A stretch of DNA of 47,564 nt from assembly GCA_947479915.1 (NCBI GenBank), contig CANKAU010000015.1, positions 1-47,564 of the forward strand, read 5' to 3'. The position numbers and the translations under genes are program-made. Of this stretch, positions 1 through 7,278 are shown piece by piece. This DNA comes from Chloroflexota bacterium. GTDB lineage: Bacteria > Chloroflexota > Dehalococcoidia > UBA2979. The notes under the pieces are model-generated. The model was not told the DNA's origin, ran no database searches, and was given only the letters and a program-made list of their open reading frames with translations. The stretch's first letter is position 1; each line of letters begins with the position of its first letter.

Positions 1-1086
1 CTGGTCGTCCGTCTTGTCGGCGACCATGCGCTTCAGGCGCTCATCGACGCCCCAGAAGTGCTCGCGGATGTAGGCGCCGCCGGCGACGGTGTACTTCTGG
101 TACTCGCCGTCGACCACCTCGCCCATGCGTCGCGCCAGGAGGCCGTCTTTGTCCTGCGCCAGCAGGGCGTCCCAGTCGGAGCCCCACAGCACCTTGATCA
201 CGTTCCAGCCGACGCCGCGGAAGACGGCCTCTAGCTCCTGGATGATCTGGCCGTTCCCGCGCACCGGGCCGTCCAGACGCTGCAGGTTGCAGTTCACGAC
301 GAACACGAGGTTGTCGAGGCCCTCGCGCGCGGCAAGCGAGATCGAGCCGAGCGACTCCGGCTCGTCCGTCTCACCGTCGCCGAGGAACGCCCACACCTTC
401 TGGTCGTTGGCGGGCTTCAGGCCGCGGTGCTCCATGTACTTCATGAAGCGCGCCTGGTAGATGGCGGTCAGCGGGCCCAGGCCCATGGACACGGTCGGGA
501 ACTGCCAGAAGTTCGGCATAAGACGCGGGTGCGGGTAGGACGACAGTCCACCGCCCGCGGCGAACTCGCGGCGGAAGTTGTGCAACTCGCGCGGGGTCAG
601 GCGGCCTTCCATGTAGGCGCGCGCGTACATCCCGGGAGAGGCGTGCCCCTGGAAGTAGACGAGGTCCGGGCCGGACGGGTGGTCGTAGCCGCGGAAGAAG
701 TGGTTGAAGCCGATCTCGTACAGCGTCGCCGCGGAGGCGAACGTGGAGATGTGGCCGCCGATGCCCGACGACTTGCCGTTCGCCTCGGTCACCATCGCCA
801 TCGCGTTCCAGCGGACGATGCTCTTGATGCGGCGCTCGAGGGCGTTGTCGCCCGGGAAGGGCGGTTGGTGCTCGAACGGGATCGTGTTTACATAAGGCGT
901 GCGCGAGGTGACCGGGAGGGGCACGCCCGTGCGCTGGGCCTCGATCTGGAGCGCTTGCAGCAGACGGCTCGCACGGGCGCTGCCGCGAGTGCGGACCACG
1001 TCACGAAGGGAATCGACCCACTCCTGGGTGTCGACCCAGTCGGGGATCTCGGGAGAGTCGGTCTCTGCTGCTACATCGCCGATCAC
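1..1086 (-). CDS. aceE: Pyruvate dehydrogenase E1 component, homodimeric type (partial, N-terminal part)
   Basis: This is the first 362 residues of the thiamine-diphosphate-dependent E1 subunit, which decarboxylates pyruvate and passes the acetyl group to the lipoyl arm of E2. The gene runs off the left edge and has no stop here; full-length relatives have almost 900 residues. The thiamine-binding signature is clear: GDGETDEPES near residue 234, followed by NLVFVVNCNLQRLDG. The segment reading HISTFASAATLYEIGFNHFFRG is also typical of the family. I place the start at a GTG at 1086, because an in-frame stop lies just upstream and a GGAG lies about ten bases before it. It is divergent from lipB-lipA, whose products make the lipoyl cofactor of the same complex, and the 148-bp gap between them holds candidate operators. 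Family assignment is certain; the exact start is less so. Confidence 0.96.
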   Translation of the reverse strand, partial: MIGDVAAETDSPEIPDWVDTQEWVDSLRDVVRTRGSARASRLLQALQIEAQRTGVPLPVTSRTPYVNTIPFEHQPPFPGDNALERRIKSIVRWNAMAMVTEANGKSSGIGGHISTFASAATLYEIGFNHFFRGYDHPSGPDLVYFQGHASPGMYARAYMEGRLTPRELHNFRREFAAGGGLSSYPHPRLMPNFWQFPTVSMGLGPLTAIYQARFMKYMEHRGLKPANDQKVWAFLGDGETDEPESLGSISLAAREGLDNLVFVVNCNLQRLDGPVRGNGQIIQELEAVFRGVGWNVIKVLWGSDWDALLAQDKDGLLARRMGEVVDGEYQKYTVAGGAYIREHFWGVDERLKRMVADKTDDQ

Positions 1087-1133
1087 GTGCGGCTCACTCC
1101 ATCCAGCAGGCGCACCCGTGGCGCTGCGTCACC

Positions 1134-1139
1134 AGCGTA
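1134..1139 (-). promoter_or_regulatory. Candidate -10 element of aceE (TACGCT)
   Basis: On the minus strand TACGCT fits the TANNNT pattern shared by other genes here. It sits 47 bases before the proposed GTG start of aceE. The pseudo-palindrome at 1157-1167 would lie over its -35 region. Confidence 0.4.
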
Positions 1140-1156
1140 TCCCACTATCAACGTTT

Positions 1157-1167
1157 TGGTCAGACTA
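1157..1167. promoter_or_regulatory. Candidate GntR/FCD (PdhR- or FadR-like) operator
   Basis: The sequence reads TGGTCAGACTA: half-sites TGGT and ACTA around CAG, one mismatch from TGGTCNGACCA. Known FadR/PdhR-type regulators recognise GT-N3-AC cores of this kind, and PdhR controls pyruvate dehydrogenase in enterobacteria. Position between aceE and lipB fits, but no regulator gene is in the window. Confidence 0.35.
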
Positions 1168-1174
1168 GTGAACT

Positions 1175-1207
1175 ACTTAGTGTGTTAAGTACGGGAACTC
1201 CGGTTCC
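1175..1207. repeat. Two small inverted repeats in the aceE-lipB promoter region
   Basis: ACTTA (1175-1179) pairs with TAAGT (1186-1190) across six bases, and GGAAC (1194-1198) pairs with GTTCC (1203-1207) across TCCG. The second overlaps the expected -35 region of lipB. They may be protein-binding sites; short arms make this tentative. Confidence 0.35.
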
Positions 1208-1222
1208 AGACTTGGGTGGGGG

Positions 1223-1228
1223 TAGACT
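1223..1228 (+). promoter_or_regulatory. -10 element of lipB, leaderless arrangement
   Basis: TAGACT is followed by exactly six bases and then the lipB ATG, so transcription should begin at or next to the start codon. The GGAG between them is too close to the ATG to serve as a normal ribosome-binding site. Confidence 0.6.
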
Positions 1229-1234
1229 GGAGTC

Positions 1235-1954
1235 ATGAGCCACCCCGCGCACATCCGCATCCTGGCCGCGGCCGAGGTCGACTACGAGGCCGCGCGCGCC
1301 TGGCAGATCGCCACCGCCGCAGAGGTTCGTGCCGCCCGCGAGGCGCCTTCCGGCCGGCCGGTGGAGGCGCTGGCGCTCATCGAGCATGCCTCCGTCTACA
1401 CCATGGGTGCCCGAGGCGGCCGCGCGACGCTGCGGCTACCGCAGGAGGCGCTGCCCGCGCCGCTGGTGGACACCGATCGTGGTGGCGACATCACGTGGCA
1501 TGGGCCGGGACAGCTGGTCGCCTATCCCATCCTGGACCTCCGCCGCCGAGGCCTCGGCGCCGCCGAGTACATCGAGGCCCTCGAAGGGGCGCTGCTCGAC
1601 ACGCTCGCCGCCTTCGGCATCGCCGGCGAGCTGACCGAGGGCCGGCGGGGCGTCTGGATCGGCAACGAGAAGATCGCCGCGCTCGGCATCAGCGTGCGGG
1701 GCGGCGTATCGATGCACGGGGTCGCGCTGAACGTGTGCCCCGACCTGGGCTGGTTCGACGCGATCGTGCCATGCGGCCTCGAGGATGCCGGTGTGACCTC
1801 GATGTCGCGGGCGCTCGGTCGTACGGTCCGAGTGGCTGAGGCTCGGAAGGCGATGCTGCACGCGTTCGCGCGACGGTTCGACTCGACGTTCGTCACCGTC
1901 GCCTGCGAGGCGGCGGCCGGCGCGCTCGGCGTTAGGGAGAAGGTGTCCGCGTGA
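1235..1954 (+). CDS. lipB: Lipoyl(octanoyl) transferase LipB
   Basis: LipB moves the octanoyl group from acyl carrier protein to a lysine of lipoyl-dependent enzymes such as the E2 of pyruvate dehydrogenase. The 239-residue length is normal for the family. The signature RGGDITWHGPGQLVAYP is present, and the two catalytic residues are visible: Lys146 in EKIAALG and Cys180 in VPCGLED, which becomes acylated. The start is the ATG at 1235, placed six bases after a TAGACT hexamer, which suggests a leaderless mRNA. The TGA stop overlaps the GTG start of lipA, so the two are translationally coupled. Divergence from aceE is functionally sensible, because the pair supplies the cofactor for that complex. 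I am confident of the function. Confidence 0.97.
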   Translation: MSHPAHIRILAAAEVDYEAARAWQIATAAEVRAAREAPSGRPVEALALIEHASVYTMGARGGRATLRLPQEALPAPLVDTDRGGDITWHGPGQLVAYPILDLRRRGLGAAEYIEALEGALLDTLAAFGIAGELTEGRRGVWIGNEKIAALGISVRGGVSMHGVALNVCPDLGWFDAIVPCGLEDAGVTSMSRALGRTVRVAEARKAMLHAFARRFDSTFVTVACEAAAGALGVREKVSA

Positions 1955-2841
1955 CTACCATCCAGTCGGCCCCTCGCCACGACCCGAAGCCCCCGTGGTT
2001 CAAGGCGCCGTTCCCCGGCGGCGAGCGGTACGGCCACATCAAGAACCTGCTCCGCGAGGAGCGCCTGCACACCGTCTGCGAAGAGGCACACTGCCCGAAC
2101 ATCGGTGAGTGCTTCAACTCCGGCACGGCCACGTTCATGATCCTCGGCGACACGTGCACGCGGGCCTGCGGGTACTGCGCCGTGACCTCCGGCAAGCCGG
2201 GCGCACTCGACCTGCTGGAGCCGATGCGGCTCGCGCAGACGGTGGACACGCTCGGCCTCGACTACGCCGTCATCACCTCGGTGAACCGGGATGACGTGCC
2301 GGACGGCGGCGCGGGCATCTTCGCCCAGTGCATCCGCGCCATTCACCACCTGCGCCCCAACTGCCGCGTCGAGGTGCTGATCCCCGACTTCGGCGGCGAC
2401 CCGGAGCCGCTCCGCACGGTGCTCGGGGCCGGTCCGGCCGTGCTCAACCACAACACGGAGACGGTGCCGCGGCTCTACCCGAAGGCGCGCTTCAAGGGCG
2501 ACTACCAGCGCACGCTGCAGCTCTTGAGCCGCGTGAAGGAGTTCGCGCCGGAGATGCCGACAAAGACCGGCATCATGGTCGGCCTCGGCGAGACGATCGA
2601 GGAGCTGGAGCAGGTGCTGCGCGACCTCCGCGCCCACCAGGTCGACCTTGTCACGATCGGCCAGTACCTGCGGCCCACGCCGAAGCACCTGCCCGTCGCG
2701 CGCTTCCTGCACCCGGACGAGTTCGCGCACCTGAAGCAGTACGGCATGGACCTCGGCTTCGCGCACGTGGAGTCCGGGCCGCTGGTGCGATCCTCGTACC
2801 ACGCAGGGGAGCAGGAGAGCGCTGCGCGCGCCTCGCTCTAG
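1951..2841 (+). CDS. lipA: Lipoyl synthase LipA (radical SAM)
   Basis: LipA inserts two sulfur atoms into protein-bound octanoyl groups using radical SAM chemistry. Both iron-sulfur cluster sites can be read directly: the auxiliary cluster cysteines 43, 48 and 54 in CEEAHCPNIGEC, and the radical SAM cysteines 69, 73 and 76 in CTRACGYC. The C-terminal RSSYHAGE supplies the serine ligand known for the auxiliary cluster. At 296 residues it is full length. It starts with GTG at 1951 inside the lipB stop (GTGA overlap), so it depends on lipB translation. The family and pathway are certain. Confidence 0.98.
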   Translation: MTTIQSAPRHDPKPPWFKAPFPGGERYGHIKNLLREERLHTVCEEAHCPNIGECFNSGTATFMILGDTCTRACGYCAVTSGKPGALDLLEPMRLAQTVDTLGLDYAVITSVNRDDVPDGGAGIFAQCIRAIHHLRPNCRVEVLIPDFGGDPEPLRTVLGAGPAVLNHNTETVPRLYPKARFKGDYQRTLQLLSRVKEFAPEMPTKTGIMVGLGETIEELEQVLRDLRAHQVDLVTIGQYLRPTPKHLPVARFLHPDEFAHLKQYGMDLGFAHVESGPLVRSSYHAGEQESAARASL

Positions 2842-2909
2842 GGGCTTGCGCGCGCGACGCAATCGCCGGGGATCGCCAGGCCGCCCTGCGAGCGACGCGG
2901 CGTGACGCG

Positions 2910-3335
2910 CTACGCGTGCGAAGAGCCGCGCTCCACGACCTCCATCAGCACGAAGTGGGACGCGGTCGGGTGGATCCAGGCGTTCTTCATGCCCGGCATC
3001 CGGTTCACCTTGCCGCCGTTCGCCTCGACCTGCGCGACGAACGCGTCGACGTCGTCGCACTCGTAGGCGATGAGGTACATGCCCTCGCCGTGCTCGTTGA
3101 AGCCGTTGGCACGCTCCTTCATCAGTCGCGCCAGCGGAGCCTCGTCCGAGGCTGGCGTGATGAGGCGGGTGATGAGCGTGTCCCCGTAACCCATCGACTG
3201 GAAGTCGAAGTTACCGATGGGGTTGTGCTGACGACCGCCCATCGGCTCCATGCCGAAGCGCGACCGGTAGTCCTCGACAGCCTGGTCCAGGTCGTGGACG
3301 GCGACGTTGTAGTGGTGGATGGAAAGCGACGGCAT
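2910..3335 (-). CDS. VOC-superfamily protein (glyoxalase / methylmalonyl-CoA epimerase fold)
   Basis: The 141-residue protein has two beta-alpha-beta-beta-beta units of the vicinal oxygen chelate fold: HHYNVAVHDLDQAVEDYRSRFG at the N-terminus and YLIAYECDDVDAFVAQVEANGG later. His8 and the glutamate of the terminal LMEVVE match metal ligands of methylmalonyl-CoA epimerase. The His of the usual HHIAFEV motif is replaced here (YLIAYEC), so a canonical epimerase site is incomplete. It lies near an acyl-CoA dehydrogenase of the methylsuccinyl-CoA type, which makes an acyl-CoA epimerase role attractive but unproven. A GAGGAG ribosome-binding site precedes the ATG, with TAGGCT further upstream. Fold certain, substrate unknown. 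Confidence 0.85.
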   Translation of the reverse strand: MPSLSIHHYNVAVHDLDQAVEDYRSRFGMEPMGGRQHNPIGNFDFQSMGYGDTLITRLITPASDEAPLARLMKERANGFNEHGEGMYLIAYECDDVDAFVAQVEANGGKVNRMPGMKNAWIHPTASHFVLMEVVERGSSHA

Positions 3336-3364
3336 GGGGTCTCCTCTCGCGGCAGGACTTCGGG

Positions 3365-3370
3365 AGCCTA
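3365..3370 (-). promoter_or_regulatory. Candidate -10 element (TAGGCT) of the VOC gene
   Basis: TAGGCT on the minus strand lies 29 bases before the ATG at 3335, with a GAGGAG ribosome-binding site between them. It fits the TANNNT pattern seen elsewhere in this window. Confidence 0.4.
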
Positions 3371-3412
3371 CCGCGAGCGGGCCGTCACGGGTATCAGCGG
3401 GCGCGGGATCGG

Positions 3413-3649
3413 CTAGAAGAGCGGCCCGCCCGCGTCCACCAACGCACCGTCCACGGCGAAGACCGTGGGGCGCTCCTCGCAGTAGACCTCAGACTCGCAC
3501 TTGTTGAACGAGAAGACGTTCTGCTCACCGCGCTTCTCGTAGTGGATGTGCCAGGTGCCCTGCACGTGGTTGTCGCGGCCCTTCGCGATCTCCGTCTCGA
3601 TGATCGCCTTGAGTGCCTCGAGCTCCTTGAGTCCCACGCCGTCCCCCAT
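3413..3649 (-). CDS. Small conserved-looking protein, unknown function
   Basis: I do not recognise this 78-residue protein. It has a helical first third (LKELEALKAIIETEIAKG) followed by alternating hydrophobic strands (GTWHIHYEKRGEQNVFSF), and two cysteines in CESEVYC. The N-terminal helix plus beta-sheet pattern suggests a small compact domain. The start is uncertain: ATG at 3649 has no clear ribosome-binding site, GTG at 3637 follows a GGGGG run, and a GTG further upstream near 3679 is also possible. A TACACT hexamer on the minus strand lies about 50 bases upstream of 3649. It is divergent from the acyl-CoA dehydrogenase across 139 bp. Confidence 0.65.
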   Translation of the reverse strand: MGDGVGLKELEALKAIIETEIAKGRDNHVQGTWHIHYEKRGEQNVFSFNKCESEVYCEERPTVFAVDGALVDAGGPLF

Positions 3650-3756
3650 CCGTGCCGTCGAGGCGCGTTCGTGCACCCCGTGTTCTCGTCTGTTCCGAGT
3701 GTACCGCGCGAGGCCCGCCGCTCTGCCCGGGGCAGCGGCTAGGGGGCTCGCGCTCC

Positions 3757-3762
3757 TACACT
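3757..3762 (+). promoter_or_regulatory. Candidate -10 element of the acyl-CoA dehydrogenase gene (TACACT)
   Basis: TACACT lies 26 bases before the ATG at 3789; a GAGGAG ribosome-binding site lies between. There is no clear -35 hexamer. Confidence 0.45.
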
Positions 3763-3788
3763 GGCGCGGAACGCACGAGGAGCGCCAC

Positions 3789-5441
3789 ATGACCACTGAC
3801 CCCGCCTCCCAGCCCTCGCAGGCCGCCCGCACGCTCGTCGACCGGGCGCGGGCCGTGATGGATGCCGCGCTGCGGAGCGCCGCCGAGGTCACCCGGAGCG
3901 GCGAGCTGTTGGACGACCACCAGGTGCACGGGGAGCGCATCGCGTACCTCGCGACGCAGGTGCGCGCCGCCGAGGATCTCGTGGGCTACGTGGAGCGGGT
4001 CGCCGCCGGAGGCACCCCGGACGCGCTGCACGAGCGCATGGCATTCGCGTACGCCGCGGAGGTCACACACGCGCTGCGCTCGCAGGTGGAGGCCGCGTGG
4101 GCCGACTTCGGGCTGACCGAGGCGGACATCGCGCCGCTGCACGCCGCCGACACGCGCGAGGCGGTACGCGTTGGCCTCGACGGTGCGTTCCTGCGCGCGA
4201 TCGGCCGGGACGTCATCACCACGGGCGGCGCGAACCACATCGCCCTCGAGGATGAGGTGGCGACCCTCACGCGCGACATGGCGCGCGAGTTCGCCAAGAA
4301 CGAGGTTGCCCCGTACGCGCAGGAGATCCACCGGCAGGACCTGACTGTGCCGGAGCAGATGCTCGCGCGGTTCTGTGAGCAGGGCTTCTTCGGTTCCTCG
4401 ATCCCGGAGGAGTACGGCGGGACCGGCATGGGCGACCTGCCGATGGTGATCATCACGGAGGAGCTGTCCGCGGCATCGCTCGCCGCCGCCGGCTCGCTCG
4501 CCACGCGGCCTGAGATCCTCGCGAAGGCGCTGGTCGCGGGCGGCACCGAGGAGCAGCGACGCGAGTGGCTGCCGAAGATCGCGACCGGCGAGGCGCTGGT
4601 GGCGATCGCGGTGACGGAGCCGGACTTCGGCTCGGACGTCGCCTCGATCAAGACGCGCGCCGAACCGGCAGAGGTCAACGGCGTGCGCGGCTGGCGCATC
4701 TCGGGCGCGAAGGCGTGGAGCACGTTCAGCGGGCGGGCGAATCTGCTCGCGCTGCTCGCACGCACCAACCCGGACGCGAGCCTGGGCGGGCGCGGCCTGT
4801 CGCTGTTCATGATCGAGAAGCCGGCGTACACCGGCCACCACTGGCGCTTCGAGCAGCCCGAGGGCGGCGTGATGGAGGGCACCGCGAACCCAACGCCGGG
4901 CTACCGCGGCATGCACTCGTTCACGATCGCGATCGACAACATCTTCGTGCCGCACACCCACCTCGTCGGTGGGGACGAGGGCATCGACCGCGGTTTCTAC
5001 CTGCAGATGGGTGGCTTCGCGGCGGGACGCCTGCAGACAGGCGGGCGGGGGGTCGGCCTCGCGCAGGCCGCGCTGGAGAAGGCGTGCGCCTACGTCACCC
5101 AGCGCCAGCAGTTCGGGCAACCGCTCTCCGAGTACCAGCTCACGCAGTACAAGATCGGCGTGATGGCGACGCACGTCGCCGCCGCGCGCCAGATCACCTA
5201 CGCGTCCGCGCGCACGTTCACCACCCGCGCCGTCGAGCCGTCGATGTCGAAGCTCCTCGCGTGCGACATCGCGGGCGAGGTGTCCCGCGAGGCGCAGCTG
5301 CTGCACGGCGGCTGGGGCTACAGCGAGGAGGATCCGATCTCCCGGTACGTCGTGGACGCGCTGGTGCTCCCGATCTTCGAGGGCGCGAAGCCGATCCTCG
5401 AGTTGCGCGTGATCGCGCGCGGGCTGCTCGCGGCGCTGTAG
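3789..5441 (+). CDS. Acyl-CoA dehydrogenase, probably (2S)-methylsuccinyl-CoA dehydrogenase-like
   Basis: This FAD-dependent dehydrogenase of 550 residues is much longer than ordinary acyl-CoA dehydrogenases (about 380). The extra ~150 N-terminal residues, beginning MTTDPASQPS and containing LDDHQVHGERIAYLATQV, resemble the extension of methylsuccinyl-CoA dehydrogenase of the ethylmalonyl-CoA pathway. The core holds FFGSSIPEEYGGTGMGDLP, the flavin-contact VTEPDFGSD, the GYRGMHSF segment and a C-terminal IFEGAKPI whose Glu531 should be the catalytic base. An AGGAG site precedes the ATG. A small gene follows eight bases later. Acyl-CoA dehydrogenase membership is certain; the methylsuccinyl-CoA assignment rests on length and remembered motif similarity, and no crotonyl-CoA carboxylase or mutase is visible nearby to confirm the pathway. 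Confidence 0.9.
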   Translation: MTTDPASQPSQAARTLVDRARAVMDAALRSAAEVTRSGELLDDHQVHGERIAYLATQVRAAEDLVGYVERVAAGGTPDALHERMAFAYAAEVTHALRSQVEAAWADFGLTEADIAPLHAADTREAVRVGLDGAFLRAIGRDVITTGGANHIALEDEVATLTRDMAREFAKNEVAPYAQEIHRQDLTVPEQMLARFCEQGFFGSSIPEEYGGTGMGDLPMVIITEELSAASLAAAGSLATRPEILAKALVAGGTEEQRREWLPKIATGEALVAIAVTEPDFGSDVASIKTRAEPAEVNGVRGWRISGAKAWSTFSGRANLLALLARTNPDASLGGRGLSLFMIEKPAYTGHHWRFEQPEGGVMEGTANPTPGYRGMHSFTIAIDNIFVPHTHLVGGDEGIDRGFYLQMGGFAAGRLQTGGRGVGLAQAALEKACAYVTQRQQFGQPLSEYQLTQYKIGVMATHVAAARQITYASARTFTTRAVEPSMSKLLACDIAGEVSREAQLLHGGWGYSEEDPISRYVVDALVLPIFEGAKPILELRVIARGLLAAL

Positions 5442-5448
5442 GCGCACG

Positions 5449-5673
5449 GTGCCGGACACCGCACACGAGCACACCGAGGAGTGCGCCGAGCTGTACGGCG
5501 CGTGGCGTCGGTACCACGGCGTTGCGGAGGATCGCAGCGGCGTGTTCACGGCGGATGATCGCCATGCGGCGGCACGGGAGCGCGACATGTTCGCGCGGCA
5601 GCTCCGGGCTCTCGGTTGCGATCCGCTCGCACTGCTCGCGCTCGAGGAGGCCGCGGCCGACGAGGAGGAATGA
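5449..5673 (+). CDS. Small acidic protein, unknown function
   Basis: I do not recognise this 74-residue protein. It starts with GTG seven bases after the dehydrogenase stop, so it probably shares its mRNA. It is acidic and His-rich at the N-terminus (HEHTEECAEL) with a helical body and an AAADEEE tail; there are two cysteines and no membrane segment. Its only support is position, length and a sensible amino-acid composition, so it could still be a chance frame in GC-rich DNA. Confidence 0.55.
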   Translation: MPDTAHEHTEECAELYGAWRRYHGVAEDRSGVFTADDRHAAARERDMFARQLRALGCDPLALLALEEAAADEEE

Positions 5674-5683
5674 GGACGCGCCG

Positions 5684-6613
5684 CTAGCGCGCGTCCTCGT
5701 ACTCGTCGTAGCCGTCGTCGAGGTCGTCGTGGCGGGCCCGCCACGCGGCGAGCGCCGCCGCAGGCACCGCGATCGCGATGCCTGCGATCCCTAGGCGTGC
5801 CGCGTCCTGCACGGGCGCCCACGCGATGGTGCGGATGAGGACGCCGACCTCCGCGACGAAATCGCTGCCGCTGCCCAGCCCGAACAGCATCGCGACCAGC
5901 AGCCCGCCGAGGCCGATCACCGCTGCGAGCAACGCGCCGCCGATCAGCCCCAGCCCGATCGCCACGTACCGCCGGATGCCATCGACCACGACGAGCACCA
6001 GCACCGCCATCGCGAGTGTCGCGAGGCCGAGGGCCCATGCGACCAGCGAGACGGTTGCGTGCGCGTCGCTCGACTCGACCGCCATGACGATGCGGATCCA
6101 CTGCGAAGTGGAGAACGCGCGGCTGTCCGCCGGCGTGTTGGCGGGGGCGAAGACGGCGGGGCCGCGCTCGTAGGCGGTCTCGGCGCTCGCCGCGAGGAGC
6201 ATCGCGCGCCAGTCATCGCGAGTGCCGGTCTGCGCCAGGGCACGAGGGAGCGCCACGCCCTGCACCGGGAAGCCGGGGACGGGCACCGGGCCGGTGCCCG
6301 GCTGGTTCGCAGCGGTGCGGATCGCCTGCTCGTGTAGCTGCAGCAGCGCGGGTACGTCGCCCAGCGCGCTGACGGTGCGCTCCAGGAACGGCAGCGCAAC
6401 CGCGGCGCTGGTCGCCTGCGACGCCGCGAGCGCGAGCACCCACAGCCCGCAGACGACCGCGAGCGCGGTGGTCACGAGCCGTCCGCGGCCGACGCGCGCC
6501 GGTCGAGGTCGCGTGAGGCGCGGCGGAGGAGGGCGAACCTCGTAGAAGTCGTCGTCGGTATAGACGGGGGCGGGCGGCGTGGAGAAGGCCTCGCCGGGCT
6601 CGATTGGCCTCAC
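5684..6613 (-). CDS. Multi-pass membrane protein, unknown function
   Basis: This 309-residue protein has a proline-rich, acidic cytoplasmic start (TPPAPVYTDDDFYEVRPPPP), one membrane segment at about residues 45-70, a roughly 110-residue extracytoplasmic stretch, and three further hydrophobic segments before a charged tail (DDLDDGYDEYEDAR). I do not recognise the family. The start is a GTG at 6613 that overlaps the stop of the upstream RDD gene (GTGA), giving tight coupling. The two probably act together in the membrane. The open frame continues upstream, but that part is antisense-like and lies inside the RDD gene. Confidence 0.8.
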   Translation of the reverse strand: MRPIEPGEAFSTPPAPVYTDDDFYEVRPPPPRLTRPRPARVGRGRLVTTALAVVCGLWVLALAASQATSAAVALPFLERTVSALGDVPALLQLHEQAIRTAANQPGTGPVPVPGFPVQGVALPRALAQTGTRDDWRAMLLAASAETAYERGPAVFAPANTPADSRAFSTSQWIRIVMAVESSDAHATVSLVAWALGLATLAMAVLVLVVVDGIRRYVAIGLGLIGGALLAAVIGLGGLLVAMLFGLGSGSDFVAEVGVLIRTIAWAPVQDAARLGIAGIAIAVPAAALAAWRARHDDLDDGYDEYEDAR

Positions 6614-7185
6614 GATCGCACCACGCGCGTCCCGGCCACGCGGTCGTGAGGCGTGCGCGCCTCCGGGGCGACGAGGATGACCGCAAGCGATCCGATGCCG
6701 CCGAGCAGCACGGCCGTGGCGATCGTCGCCGGCACCGTCGCGATCTCCCATGCTCCGGCCAGCAGCAGCGTGAGCGCGAGCACGGCCCAGCCCGCCGCTG
6801 CGAACGGATGGACCGCGAGCCGCAGCGCGCGGAACGCCCGCGGCCGAGCCTGTGCGCGGCTCGATGCGGCCTCGACGCGCAGGCCGCGCGCTCGCTGGCC
6901 CGGCGTCGCGCCCGTCGTGACGAGGGCATACCCGAGGTGTGCGAGCCACGCGGCCGGTGCCGCGGCAAGGATGCCGAGCGCGAGGCTCGTGTCGAAGCTT
7001 GTGGCGTCATCTCGGCCCCACGCGGTGCGCGCCAGCAGCCAGCCGACGGCAAGCGCCACGCAGGTCACCAGCGACGGCAGCACCACGAGAGCATCGAGGC
7101 CTGCGGCGATCAGACGCTCGCGGCGCGTGATCGCTGCGTGGGCGCGTGGGGACGACGCGAGTGCAGGGGGCAGACCAGCCAACAT
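6610..7185 (-). CDS. RDD-family membrane protein
   Basis: RDD proteins are small integral membrane proteins, some linked to ion or proton transport. This one has 191 residues with hydrophobic segments near residues 28-52, 67-88, 125-145 and 148-170. The family marks are present: R-x6-LD near the start (RLIAAGLDALVV), GATPGQRARGLRV in the middle and the C-terminal HDRVAGTRVV. A GAGGGG ribosome-binding site precedes the ATG and a TATGAT hexamer lies upstream. It overlaps and precedes the membrane protein at 5684-6613. The substrate cannot be told from sequence. Confidence 0.85.
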   Translation of the reverse strand: MLAGLPPALASSPRAHAAITRRERLIAAGLDALVVLPSLVTCVALAVGWLLARTAWGRDDATSFDTSLALGILAAAPAAWLAHLGYALVTTGATPGQRARGLRVEAASSRAQARPRAFRALRLAVHPFAAAGWAVLALTLLLAGAWEIATVPATIATAVLLGGIGSLAVILVAPEARTPHDRVAGTRVVRS

Positions 7186-7218
7186 GATGCCCCTCTTCCG
7201 GCTGCTCGCCTTCCCGGG

Positions 7219-7224
7219 ATCATA
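7219..7224 (-). promoter_or_regulatory. -10 element of the RDD operon (TATGAT)
   Basis: TATGAT on the minus strand is one base from the sigma-70 consensus and lies 33 bases before the RDD ATG at 7185. It shares the short intergenic region with the divergent metalloprotease gene. Confidence 0.5.
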
Positions 7225-7278
7225 TCGCGCACACTGGGAAGACCCACACCGCCGCCACCACCGGGCACAGGACGCGTG

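Noticed and set aside
3756-6101. A 781-codon open frame on the - strand
   Set aside because: It is opposite the acyl-CoA dehydrogenase and crosses into another gene in a different frame; composition is of a shadow frame.
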